Part shown: positions 17,832 through 26,515 of the stretch, in pieces | Numbering within the stretch: the stretch's first letter is position 1 | How the letters are laid out: each line of letters starts with the position of its first letter | NCBI GenBank assembly: GCA_046297935.1 | Contig: JBKBHA010000015.1 | Coordinates: 1-64,000, forward strand | Source: CAYMZZ01 sp046297935 | Lineage (GTDB): Bacteria > Bacteroidota > Bacteroidia > Chitinophagales > Chitinophagaceae | Direction of reading: 5' to 3' | DNA length: 64,000 bases | Translations under genes and position numbers: made by a program | Notes under the pieces: generated by a model | Told to the model about the DNA's origin: nothing | Database searches by the model: none | The model's input: only the letters and a program-made list of their open reading frames with translations

Positions 17832-18728
17832 ATGAATCAGAAAACCTCCCGTCGCAACTTACTCAAAAAACTGGCAGCAGGTTCCATCGCCACCGCCGCA
17901 TTCGGCCCCATTAGTTGTATCGCATCGGACGACTCCAAAAAGGACCGGGCACTCAAGGGAAATATCCAGCATTCAGTTTGTCAGTGGACATACTCTGATC
18001 TTTCTATCGAAGAACTTTGCATAGAAGCAAAAAAGATTGGTATTAAGGCAATAGATCTGATCGCACCAAAAGACTGGCCAATATTAAAAAAGCACGGTTT
18101 ACATTGTTCCATGTGTTATATCGCGGGTAAGGTTAGTTTGACCGATGGCTGGGGTGAAACGAAGTTTCATGAACAGTTGATTCGCGATTACCGGGAAGCC
18201 ATACCATTGGTGGCTGAAGCCGGATATACCAACCTGATATGCTTCAGTGGGAACCGCCGCGGAATGGACGATCAAACCGGGCTCGACAATTGCGTGAAAG
18301 GTCTCAAAGAAATTTTGCCCCTTGCTGAAAAACACGGTGTAGTTATACAAATGGAGCTGTTAAACAGCAAGGTGGATCACAAAGATTATATGTGCGACCA
18401 TACCGCCTGGGGTGTAGAATTGTGCAAACGACTGGGCTCAGACAACTTTAAGCTCCTGTACGACATATACCATATGCAGGTCGATGAAGGCGACGTCATT
18501 CACACCATTCGTACCTATCACTCGTATATCGGGCATTACCACACCGCAGGTGTTCCAGGCCGCAACGAGATCAACGATACTCAGGAATTGTATTATCCCG
18601 CCATCATGCGTGCGATTCTGGCGACCGGCTTTAAGGGACATGTGGCACAGGAATTTATGTCGACCGGCAAAACCAAAGAAGCAAGAATCGCCGCCCTGAA
18701 AGAAGCAGTAATGATTTGTGATGTCTGA
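17832..18728 (+). CDS. Hydroxypyruvate isomerase-like TIM barrel with Tat-type signal
   Basis: 298 residues. SRRNLLKKLAAGS at residues 5-17 is a twin-arginine-type signal, with a possible lipobox near ISC, so a TIM-barrel isomerase is exported to the periplasm. The barrel carries the xylose-isomerase-like landmarks MELLNSK, DIYHMQVDEGD and HYHTAGVPGRNE with metal-binding Glu, Asp and His candidates, and a terminal AQEFMSTG. ATG 17832 was chosen over a TTG 9 bases upstream. Probably works on a periplasmic keto-sugar next to the GMC enzymes; reaction unknown. Confidence 0.83.
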   Translation: MNQKTSRRNLLKKLAAGSIATAAFGPISCIASDDSKKDRALKGNIQHSVCQWTYSDLSIEELCIEAKKIGIKAIDLIAPKDWPILKKHGLHCSMCYIAGKVSLTDGWGETKFHEQLIRDYREAIPLVAEAGYTNLICFSGNRRGMDDQTGLDNCVKGLKEILPLAEKHGVVIQMELLNSKVDHKDYMCDHTAWGVELCKRLGSDNFKLLYDIYHMQVDEGDVIHTIRTYHSYIGHYHTAGVPGRNEINDTQELYYPAIMRAILATGFKGHVAQEFMSTGKTKEARIAALKEAVMICDV

Positions 18729-18767
18729 TTGAAAAAAAATAAAACCTAAGGAGTAAAAGGAAAAAAC

Positions 18768-18820
18768 ATCTCAACGACCCAACAACTAAACACCTAAACA
18801 ACTCAACAACTAAACAACAT
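18768..18820 (+). repeat. CAACAACTAAAC short-period array abutting the GMC start codon
   Basis: About 53 bases of irregular 7-9-base units (CAACAACT, AAACACCT, AAACAACT) built almost only from A, C and T, with a single G. The array ends directly at the ATG of the next gene, so it forms its ribosome-binding leader. A close relative, sharing CCAACAACTAAACACCT, precedes the GlmU-like gene in the same orientation relative to its start. Confidence 0.85.
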
Positions 18821-20512
18821 ATGGCTGACAACAACACATTTGACGCGATCGTAGTGGGCTCGGGCATTAGTGGTGGCTGGGCCGCAATGGAACTGACGAA
18901 GCTTGGTTTAAAGACCATCATGCTGGAGCGTGGGCGCGACATAAAGCACGTGAAGGATTATACCAATGCCAGCAAGGATGTGTGGGAGTTTCCACATAGA
19001 GGCCGTCGCACTCAGCAGATGATTGAAGACTATCCGGTACTGCGGCGCGATTATCCGCTGAGCGAAGAAACCCTGGACTATTGGGTAAAAGATAAAGAAT
19101 GTCCTTATACAGAAACCAAGCCATTCTCCTGGTTTCGTGGTTACCATGTTGGTGGTCGTTCACTGATGTGGGGCCGACAAAGCTATCGCTTCAACAAATG
19201 GGATTTCGAAGCCAACATGAGGGATGGAATCGCAGTAGACTGGCCTATTCGATACGACGACATTGCACCGTGGTATAGCTATGCTGAGAAATTTGCAGGC
19301 ATACAGGGCAGCAAAGAAGGCCTGGACGTACTGCCCGACGGCGACTTTCTTCCTGCGATGGAATTAAACATTGTAGAAAAAGATGTGGCTGCACGAATCA
19401 AGAAACATTACAATGGCAAACGACACCTCTTTATCGGCCGCTCAGCCAACATCACAGAACCCAAGCCCGAACTGAATCGGGTAAACTGTCAATACAGGAA
19501 TCGTTGTTGGCGGGGCTGCCCGTTTGGTGCCTACTTCAGTACGCAGTCGGCAACATTGCCTGCTGCCATGGCAACTGGCAACCTTACGCTGCGTCCTTTC
19601 TCTATTGTAACAAAAGTGTTGTACGACAAAGACACTAAACGCGCCAAGGGTGTGGAAGTGCTGGATGCTGAGACCAACCAAACGGTAGAGTATTTTGCAA
19701 AAGTGATATTCCTTAATGCATCGGCTTTCAACAGCACCTGGGTGCTCATGAATTCGGCTACCGATATCTGGCCCGATGGGTTGGGTAGCAGTAGTGGTGA
19801 ACTCGGACATAATGTAATGGATCACCATTTCCGTACAGGCGCCAGCGGACGCATTGAAGGTTATGAAGACAAATACATTTTTGGTCGCCGGCCTACCGGT
19901 TTCTATGTGCCCCGCTTCCGCAACATTTACGATGACAAACGCGATTACCTGCGCGGATTTGGCTATCAGGGTGGTTCCGGCCGCGATGGTTGGGATCGCG
20001 AAATTGCTGAAATGGGTGTTGGTGCCGCTTTAAAAGAGGCACTGGCAGAACCAGGCAGCTGGACCATTGGAATGACAGCTTTCGGTGAAATGCTTCCCTA
20101 TCACGAAAATAAAATCACCCTCAACAAGAACGTGAAAGATAAGTGGGGACTGCCCGTGTTGGATATGGATGTGGAGATAAAAGATAATGAGAAAAAGATG
20201 CGGGTCGATATGATGAATGATGCCAAGGAAATATTTGAAGCCGCGGGCGTAAAAGACGTACACACTTACGATGGCGGATACGAAGTGGGAATGGGTATTC
20301 ATGAAATGGGGACAGCCAGAATGGGTCGTGACCCCAAGACATCGGTACTGAACGGAAATAATCAGGTGTGGGACGCACCCAATGTGTTTGTGACTGATGG
20401 AGCCTGTATGACCTCCGCCTCCTGCGTTAATCCCTCGCTCACCTATATGGCGCTAACCGCGCGTGCAGCCCGCTTTGCGTTCGATGAACTGAAAAAAAAT
20501 GGTAAAATCTGA
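18821..20512 (+). CDS. GMC family FAD-dependent sugar dehydrogenase, catalytic subunit, copy 1
   Basis: 563 residues. FAD-binding VVGSGISGGWAA at 11-22, GMC_oxred_N with GGRSLMWGRQSYR, and GMC_oxred_C with GIHEMGTARMG (His candidate) and CVNPSLTYMALTARAA (Asn, FAD end). Between them lies Cys223-X5-Cys229-X3-Cys233, the spacing of the [3Fe-4S] ligands in bacterial FAD glucose dehydrogenase alpha subunits. No signal peptide; such subunits travel with a Tat-bearing small subunit, coded two genes on. Likely oxidises a glycoside at C3. About two-thirds identical by eye to the next gene. Confidence 0.88.
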   Translation: MADNNTFDAIVVGSGISGGWAAMELTKLGLKTIMLERGRDIKHVKDYTNASKDVWEFPHRGRRTQQMIEDYPVLRRDYPLSEETLDYWVKDKECPYTETKPFSWFRGYHVGGRSLMWGRQSYRFNKWDFEANMRDGIAVDWPIRYDDIAPWYSYAEKFAGIQGSKEGLDVLPDGDFLPAMELNIVEKDVAARIKKHYNGKRHLFIGRSANITEPKPELNRVNCQYRNRCWRGCPFGAYFSTQSATLPAAMATGNLTLRPFSIVTKVLYDKDTKRAKGVEVLDAETNQTVEYFAKVIFLNASAFNSTWVLMNSATDIWPDGLGSSSGELGHNVMDHHFRTGASGRIEGYEDKYIFGRRPTGFYVPRFRNIYDDKRDYLRGFGYQGGSGRDGWDREIAEMGVGAALKEALAEPGSWTIGMTAFGEMLPYHENKITLNKNVKDKWGLPVLDMDVEIKDNEKKMRVDMMNDAKEIFEAAGVKDVHTYDGGYEVGMGIHEMGTARMGRDPKTSVLNGNNQVWDAPNVFVTDGACMTSASCVNPSLTYMALTARAARFAFDELKKNGKI

Positions 20513-20514
20513 GC

Positions 20515-22230
20515 ATGAGCGATACTACGCGCGTCCATATCAACAATCGGGCAGAAGCTGCCAACACCTACGATGCCATAGTTGTCGGCTCCGGCATCAG
20601 TGGCGGCTGGGCGGCTAAAGAACTCACAGAACGAGGGCTTCGGGTGCTGATGCTGGAACGTGGCCGACCGCTTGAGCACGTTAAGGATTATCAGTCGGCT
20701 TCCAAAAACCAATGGGATCTGGAGCATCGAGGACGAACCACTGCGAAACAGCGGGAAAATTATCCTGTTATACACCGCGGATGGGCCGCCAGCGAAGTTG
20801 TAATGGACTACTGGGCCAACGAAAAGGACTCGCCTTACGTGGAAAAAAAACCGTTTACCTGGTGGCGAAGTTACCAGATGGGCGGAAGGTCGATCCTATG
20901 GGGGCGTCAAAGTTATCGCTGGAGCGAGCTCGATTTTGAAGCCAACGCAAAAGACGGCGTAGGTATTGACTGGCCCATTCGTTATCGTGATATCGCGCCC
21001 TGGTACGATCATGTGGAAAAATTCGCGGGCATCAGCGGATCACTCGAAGGATTGTCGCAATTACCCGATGGACAGTTCCTGCCTCCGTTTCCGCTAAATG
21101 TGGTAGAAAAGGACGTGGCAGCGCGTATCAGGCAACATTACAAAGGAGACAGACACCTGATCATTGGCCGGGTGGCCAATCTTACCGAAGCCATACCCGG
21201 GCGCACCGCCTGCCAGTATCGCAACCGTTGCTGGGAGGGCTGCCCTTTTGGTGGTTACTTTAGTACACAATCCTCCACCTTGCCGGCTGCAATGGCAACG
21301 GGTAAACTGACGGTTCGCCCATTTTCCATCGTTACTCAAGTGCTTTACGACCGCGATAAAAAGAAAGCTACCGGAGTGGAAGTACTGGATGCGGAAACGA
21401 ATCAGACTTATACATTCAACAGCCAACTGGTATTTCTTTGCGCTTCGGCCCTCAATTCGGCCTGGATTCTGATGAATTCAGCTACGGATCTGTGGCCCGA
21501 TGGTTTGGGCAGCAGCTCGGGCGAACTGGGACATAACGTAATGGACCATCACTACAACCTGGGCGCCAGCGGAACGGTTGAAGGCTTTGAAGATATGTAT
21601 GTCTACGGCCGAAGGCCAACTGGTTTCTATATTCCCAGATTTGTCAATATCGGCAACGACAAGCGCAGTTACCTTCGGGGTTTTGGCTACCAGGGTGGTG
21701 CCAGCCGCAACGGCTGGTCGCGGGAAATTGCCGAATTGTCGGTGGGAGCTGAACTGAAGAATGCACTCGCCGAACCCGGCAGCTGGCAAATAGGAGCCAC
21801 CGGATTTGGCGAAATACTCCCCTATCACGAAAACAGGATCAGTCTGTCGAAAACTGTAAAAGACAAATGGGGCCTTCCGGTGTTGGAAATGGATGCCGAA
21901 CTTAAAGAAAACGAATTCGCCATGCGCGAGGACATCAAAGCAGAAATGAAAGCGATGCTGGAAGCCGCAGGTGTGAAAAATGTGCATACATACGACGGAG
22001 GGCACAATATGGGCCATGGCATTCATGAAATGGGAACAGCACGTATGGGTAAAGACCCTAAAACCTCAGTACTAAATGCCCATAATCAGGTTTGGGATGC
22101 GCAGAATGTATTCGTTACTGATGGAGCCTGTATGACCTCTTCAGCCTGTCAGAACCCTTCGTTAACGTATATGGCTCTCACCGCACGCGCGGCTGCCTAT
22201 GCTGTTACAGACTTTGATAAATGGAAATAA
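20515..22230 (+). CDS. GMC family FAD-dependent sugar dehydrogenase, catalytic subunit, copy 2
   Basis: 571 residues, a tandem paralogue of the preceding gene, beginning 2 bases after its stop. Same order: VVGSGISGGWAA (24-35), GGRSILWGRQSYR, Cys233-X5-Cys239-X3-Cys243, GIHEMGTARMG and CQNPSLTYMALTARAA. It carries a 13-residue longer N-terminus. All cofactor motifs are intact in both copies, so both should be active; the differences between them lie mainly in surface segments. Two catalytic subunits with one small subunit suggests alternative substrates or a heteromer. Confidence 0.88.
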   Translation: MSDTTRVHINNRAEAANTYDAIVVGSGISGGWAAKELTERGLRVLMLERGRPLEHVKDYQSASKNQWDLEHRGRTTAKQRENYPVIHRGWAASEVVMDYWANEKDSPYVEKKPFTWWRSYQMGGRSILWGRQSYRWSELDFEANAKDGVGIDWPIRYRDIAPWYDHVEKFAGISGSLEGLSQLPDGQFLPPFPLNVVEKDVAARIRQHYKGDRHLIIGRVANLTEAIPGRTACQYRNRCWEGCPFGGYFSTQSSTLPAAMATGKLTVRPFSIVTQVLYDRDKKKATGVEVLDAETNQTYTFNSQLVFLCASALNSAWILMNSATDLWPDGLGSSSGELGHNVMDHHYNLGASGTVEGFEDMYVYGRRPTGFYIPRFVNIGNDKRSYLRGFGYQGGASRNGWSREIAELSVGAELKNALAEPGSWQIGATGFGEILPYHENRISLSKTVKDKWGLPVLEMDAELKENEFAMREDIKAEMKAMLEAAGVKNVHTYDGGHNMGHGIHEMGTARMGKDPKTSVLNAHNQVWDAQNVFVTDGACMTSSACQNPSLTYMALTARAAAYAVTDFDKWK

Positions 22231-22280
22231 TTCATTGATATTGCTGACAACAACTTTGTTTATTTTTAAAAACTTAAATA

Positions 22281-22850
22281 ATGGAACGTAGAGAACTTCT
22301 GAAAATGATCGCGCTGGCAACGGGCACCGTTTTTATTGGAGGCGAACTGCTCCTAAGCGGATGTAAAAACGCACCCAGCCTTGGCGGACCCAGTTTCACG
22401 GAAGACGATATCAGCTTCCTCGACGAAGTGGCCGAAACCATTTTACCACGTACCAGTACCCCCGGCGCGAAAGACGCAGGTGTGGGAAGGTTCATGACCG
22501 TGATGGTAAACGACTGCTACACCAAAGAAGATCAGGAAATTTTCCATAAAGGCATTGTACAACTGAACGATGCGAGCAAGGCTGAATTCAAAAAAGACTT
22601 TATGGATGCCAGTGCTGAAGAACGTACTCAGCTGCTGAACAAGCTGGATAAAGAAGCCAAAGACGATCAAAATAAAGACAAAGACGGTAAGAACAAGTAT
22701 CGCTACTTCACTCAGATGAAACAACTGGTGCTGTTCTGCTTCTTTACCTCCAAGCAGGGGGCAACTGAGGTATTACGTCATGTGGCTATTCCAGGAAAAT
22801 ATGATGGCGCTTACCCTTATAAAAAAGGCGACAGGGCCTGGGCAGAGTGA
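22281..22850 (+). CDS. Gluconate 2-dehydrogenase subunit 3 family protein (small subunit of GMC dehydrogenase)
   Basis: 189 residues. RRELLKMIALATG at 3-15 is a twin-arginine-type signal, and LLLSGC at about 24-29 is a lipobox, so it is an exported lipoprotein. The rest matches the subunit-3 family: FLDEVAETILPRTSTPGAKDAGVG then a helical region ending in TEVLRHVAIPGKYDG. In related sugar dehydrogenases this subunit assists folding and carries the FAD subunit across the membrane. Lies 50 bases after GMC copy 2. Confidence 0.9.
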   Translation: MERRELLKMIALATGTVFIGGELLLSGCKNAPSLGGPSFTEDDISFLDEVAETILPRTSTPGAKDAGVGRFMTVMVNDCYTKEDQEIFHKGIVQLNDASKAEFKKDFMDASAEERTQLLNKLDKEAKDDQNKDKDGKNKYRYFTQMKQLVLFCFFTSKQGATEVLRHVAIPGKYDGAYPYKKGDRAWAE

Positions 22851-22915
22851 GCACTCAAAATGTCGACATACAAAAGGCGAAACGAAAAAGTAAATACTAA
22901 CTTAAAAAGTAAAAA

Positions 22916-23824
22916 GTGGATAGCAATCGTCGTTCGTTCATCAAATGGGGCGGCAGTCTGGCGGCTGGCCTTGCACTGGCACCTATGGCCTGCAAACTCA
23001 TGAACAAAGAAGAAGAAAAAAAGGCAGAAGAACAGTCTAAGGCAGCAGATGCAGCGCGACTGGTAATTCCGGCATTTGGGTTACAACTGTACACGCTCCG
23101 CGACGATCTGCCGGCAGATCCGAAAGGCGTGTTGGCTAAAGTGGCCAGCTACGGATACAAACAGGTGGAGGGTTACGAAGGGAAAGACGGTATGTTCTGG
23201 GGCATGGGAAACAAAGATTTTAAGAAGTATATGGATGAGTTGGGGATGAGCTTTGTGGCCAGCCATTGCGATATAGAAAAAGATTTTGATCGTAAGGCTG
23301 CCGAAGCAGCCGAAATAGGTATGAAATACCTGATCTGCCCATGGAAAGGTCCGCAGGAAAAGCTTGACAACTTCAAAAAATTTGCGGAAGAATTCAACGC
23401 CAGGGGCGAGATATGTAAAAAGAACGGTATTCGCTTCGCCTACCACAACCACGACTATTCCTTTAAAGAACTGGAAGGAAAATTGCCGCAGGATGTAATG
23501 ATGGAACTCACCGACCCTTCACTGGTCGACTTTGAAATGGATATTTACTGGGTAGTAACCGGCGGTCAGGACCCCGAAGCCTGGTTGAAAAAATACAAGG
23601 ATCGTTTCCGCCTATGCCATGTGAAAGATCGTACTAAAGGGGCCACTGAGGCGGCTGATTCCTGTACACTCGGTCAGGGCAGCATCGATTATGCCAAAAT
23701 ACTACAGGTGGCTAAGGATAACGGTATGGAATACTACATTGTAGAACAGGAGAAGTATGCGGGTACCACGCCTTTGCAGGCAGTAGAAGCAAACGCCGCC
23801 TATATGAAAAAATTTGTAGCCTAG
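22916..23824 (+). CDS. Exported sugar phosphate isomerase/epimerase family protein (TIM barrel)
   Basis: 302 residues. NRRSFIKWGGSLAAG (4-18) is a Tat-type signal, followed by a Lys/Glu-rich linker. The barrel has xylose-isomerase-like features: FGLQLYTLRDDL, YHNHDYSF, DFEMDIYWV, CHVKDRTKG and a terminal YIVEQEKYAGT. GTG 22916 is the start since no ATG precedes the signal. Export matches the periplasmic site expected for the GMC enzymes. It ends the rightward half of the cluster and overlaps the convergent glycosyltransferase gene by 4 bases. Reaction not known. Confidence 0.84.
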   Translation: MDSNRRSFIKWGGSLAAGLALAPMACKLMNKEEEKKAEEQSKAADAARLVIPAFGLQLYTLRDDLPADPKGVLAKVASYGYKQVEGYEGKDGMFWGMGNKDFKKYMDELGMSFVASHCDIEKDFDRKAAEAAEIGMKYLICPWKGPQEKLDNFKKFAEEFNARGEICKKNGIRFAYHNHDYSFKELEGKLPQDVMMELTDPSLVDFEMDIYWVVTGGQDPEAWLKKYKDRFRLCHVKDRTKGATEAADSCTLGQGSIDYAKILQVAKDNGMEYYIVEQEKYAGTTPLQAVEANAAYMKKFVA

Positions 23825-24822
23825 TCCGCCAGGAGTCGGTGAAGAGCGGCCAGAAAATGTGAACCATCAGAAATCCGCGTTGCCCAGGGTTGAAGTCGCA
23901 ATCGCATTTCAGCAAAGCTTTCTTCGGAAAGCTTTTTTATTTGTCCTTCAATATCGCGCAATGAGTTAAAAACAATGCCTATTCCCTCGTTTTCAACCAA
24001 TGCGGCTGCGCCCGCGGTCCTGGGCACCAGCAGTGGCAGGCCCGCCAGAATATAGAGCGATAATTTATGGTGACTGATATAGGCCATATAACGGCCTATT
24101 GATCCTTCTGCATGGTCCCATGCCTCTCCATCCCATAGCAGACCAAACCGACCTTCTACCCTCCCTGGCATGGCAGCTGGTGGAAATCTTCCTTTCCAAA
24201 TCACATTCGAAGGCAATTCCATGGATGTGGGTAACCCGTCGCCATAGACATGAAAATGAATCGATGCCAACTCAGGCTGATCTAATTGAACCAGGAACTG
24301 GCTCTTGCCGAGGTTGCCGGCAAAGACAATAGCCTCACTGGCTGGTTGATCATTTGTAGCCGGCATGGCGAGAAACGGGAAAAAATCAATCGATTCAAGC
24401 CTGGCGTTCACGCCAACGGAATGCATCCAGGCTGCCATCGCTTCATTGTGGACGAGTATTCTTTTTTGTTCCCTGAAAAAATGAATATCCTTTTTTAACT
24501 GAACTGCATCATCGTCTTTTAAACCATCGATGTCGCCTATAATAACCAGTAGTTCCACTCCTTTTGCTTTAGCCGCACGCAAAAGCCAGTTGTACAATGT
24601 TGGATAAACGGGATAAACAAGCGCCAATAGATCGCCCGGCTGAAGCTTGCTACTCCAGCGAATAAGAGAGAACAAGCGGGCAAGGTATCCTTCCGGCGGA
24701 AATGAAATTGGAATAAATCCATCCCGCTCCAATAATTCCTCCACATGCGCATATCCAATGCCTCCATGCCAATATTCTGTTTGACTATACTGCTGCAGGT
24801 AATATCGTTTGCGATAACTCAA
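23821..24822 (-). CDS. Glycosyltransferase, Gtf3/galactofuranosyltransferase-like
   Basis: 333 residues, GT-B-like. The C-terminal half has the donor-site pattern of the Gtf3 group: IVFAGNLGKSQFL, then FGLLWDGE, then HKLSLYILAGLPLLVPRTAG. No transmembrane segment. TTG at 24822 is the only usable start (no ATG or GTG before the upstream in-frame stop), 19 bases after the flippase stop, suggesting coupled translation. Acts presumably on a lipid-linked glycan with the flippase and second transferase next to it; sugar and acceptor unknown. Confidence 0.78.
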   Translation of the reverse strand: MSYRKRYYLQQYSQTEYWHGGIGYAHVEELLERDGFIPISFPPEGYLARLFSLIRWSSKLQPGDLLALVYPVYPTLYNWLLRAAKAKGVELLVIIGDIDGLKDDDAVQLKKDIHFFREQKRILVHNEAMAAWMHSVGVNARLESIDFFPFLAMPATNDQPASEAIVFAGNLGKSQFLVQLDQPELASIHFHVYGDGLPTSMELPSNVIWKGRFPPAAMPGRVEGRFGLLWDGEAWDHAEGSIGRYMAYISHHKLSLYILAGLPLLVPRTAGAAALVENEGIGIVFNSLRDIEGQIKKLSEESFAEMRLRLQPWATRISDGSHFLAALHRLLAD

Positions 24823-24840
24823 GTTGGACTTTTGACGTAG

Positions 24841-26292
24841 TCAGGTTTTTCTGCGCGCAAATTTAACCATTGTATGCCATCGATCGCGAAATGTTCCGGC
24901 AGGCATCCAAATATACATGACGGACAGATACAGCAATACACAGGCCGGAATACTCCACAACAATCGGAAAAACGGCAAGTCAGTTGCATTTCGTATCAAC
25001 AGCACTGTTGGATAAAACAAAGCCGAAACCAGCGCTGCACGTAGTAACAAGGGCCAGTCCATTACGCGAAGCGCAGGCATCAGGCGATTAACAGATCCGT
25101 AATTCAGTACCACCAGTGCCATATCCGACAGCACCAGCGCTGCACAAATGCCTGGCCCGCCATACTGCCAGGCGGCTACCGTCGCCAGCAGTAGATAAAT
25201 TGCTGTTGAAAACACCAGAGACCTCAGAAAAGATCGTTCAAAACCATGTCCAATCATAACCGGATTACTCAAAAACAAGCTAAAGCTCCGCAAAAGCGGA
25301 TAGACAGAAAGGATCTGAATATTGAGTACCGCAGCTGCAAACTGAGGCCCGAAAAACAAATCGGTTATTTCTCCTGCCAACAGAAAAACACCGACCGACA
25401 TGGGAACTGCCAGAAAAAAAACAAACTGCAAATTCTGATGAAGACGTTCCTGAACGCCCTCGGTGTCGTTTGCCGCATGAAGTGAAGCTACCCTTGGGAA
25501 GAACACTAAAAAACTATCAGAAATCAAACTGCCGCCAACTCGAAGCAGCCGAATAGCAAATGTATAATATCCAACTATGCTGGCTGTTGAGAGCAGACGC
25601 AATATCACGTGATCGAGATACAAGGGTACACTATATAGTAAACTTATTAAATAAGTGACCCATAGCTTTCGAAGATGCTTCCTCCATCCGCTATTGCGAA
25701 ATTGAAATGGGTGCTCGCGAAATAACACCGAAACGTTCCAAATCAAGGTTACGATTGCCGATCCGGCAATGATGGCGTAATAAATGAAATAGTCGTCCGG
25801 CTGCTCGATCAAAAGCAACAAACTAACCAAGCCTGCCAGCCGAACGATTATAGAACGAAGAGCAATAAATCCGAAGCGTTCCTGACCGATGAAGTACCAT
25901 TCGCAGGCCCAGGCGTTGGTGAGCAAAAAAGCAATCGAAAAGCTGACAAGCCGCCAGTCGCCGATCCGTGACCACATCAGCCAAACCCCAAGGGAATAGA
26001 GCAGGATGCTCAAAAGCGAAGTTCGCAGGTGAAGCGATATTAGTTCATTAACCAATACCTTTAAAGCAGAAGGATTATGACGCACGCGGGCTACTTCGCG
26101 AATACCATATACCATGATGCCCGCTTCAGCCAGCACTACAAAGTAATAGGTAAAGCCATCAATAAATCCAACCTTCCCTACCCCCTCCGGATCTAACATA
26201 CGCGACACATAAGGAATGGATACCAATGGTACCAGCACCTGACTCAACGACAGTAAAAAATTGAAGAACAGATTTCGTTTTACGCCTTGCAA
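24841..26292 (-). CDS. Wzx-type polysaccharide flippase
   Basis: 483 residues with 12-14 predicted spans. The N-terminus QGVKRNLFFNFLLSLSQVLVPLVSIPYVSRML..GVGKVGF is typical of oligosaccharide flippases (PST/MATE-like), which move lipid-linked glycan units across the inner membrane. TTG 26290-26292 is the only plausible start: an in-frame TAA lies two codons upstream and no ATG precedes the conserved region. No Wzy polymerase was found next to it. Confidence 0.85.
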   Translation of the reverse strand: MQGVKRNLFFNFLLSLSQVLVPLVSIPYVSRMLDPEGVGKVGFIDGFTYYFVVLAEAGIMVYGIREVARVRHNPSALKVLVNELISLHLRTSLLSILLYSLGVWLMWSRIGDWRLVSFSIAFLLTNAWACEWYFIGQERFGFIALRSIIVRLAGLVSLLLLIEQPDDYFIYYAIIAGSAIVTLIWNVSVLFREHPFQFRNSGWRKHLRKLWVTYLISLLYSVPLYLDHVILRLLSTASIVGYYTFAIRLLRVGGSLISDSFLVFFPRVASLHAANDTEGVQERLHQNLQFVFFLAVPMSVGVFLLAGEITDLFFGPQFAAAVLNIQILSVYPLLRSFSLFLSNPVMIGHGFERSFLRSLVFSTAIYLLLATVAAWQYGGPGICAALVLSDMALVVLNYGSVNRLMPALRVMDWPLLLRAALVSALFYPTVLLIRNATDLPFFRLLWSIPACVLLYLSVMYIWMPAGTFRDRWHTMVKFARRKT

Positions 26293-26396
26293 TAGTTAAA
26301 AGGTAATAATTAGAAAGTAATACACCGTACGCACCACCCAGCCGAAAATACCAAATTCCCCGCTTTCGGATAGCATTTCCACCTCCCCACTTCCCT

Positions 26397-26508
26397 CCCA
26401 ACGCATGCGTTGGGACTACGAATCACTCTCCACTCTCCATTCTCCACTCCCCACTTTCCACTCCCCGCTTTCCACTCCCCACTTTCCACTTCCCACTTTT
26501 TACCTAAC
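26397..26508 (+). repeat. 18-bp palindrome followed by a CTCCACTTTCC array in a gene leader
   Basis: A perfect 18-bp palindrome, CCCAACGCATGCGTTGGG (26397-26414), is followed by about 77 bases of pyrimidine-rich units (CACTCTC, CACTCCC, CACTTTC) at 26424-26500. The array, with a single G, ends 15 bases before the GTG of the next gene. A second array of the same unit type lies at 30633-30714. Confidence 0.82.
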
Positions 26509-26515
26509 TTCCCTC

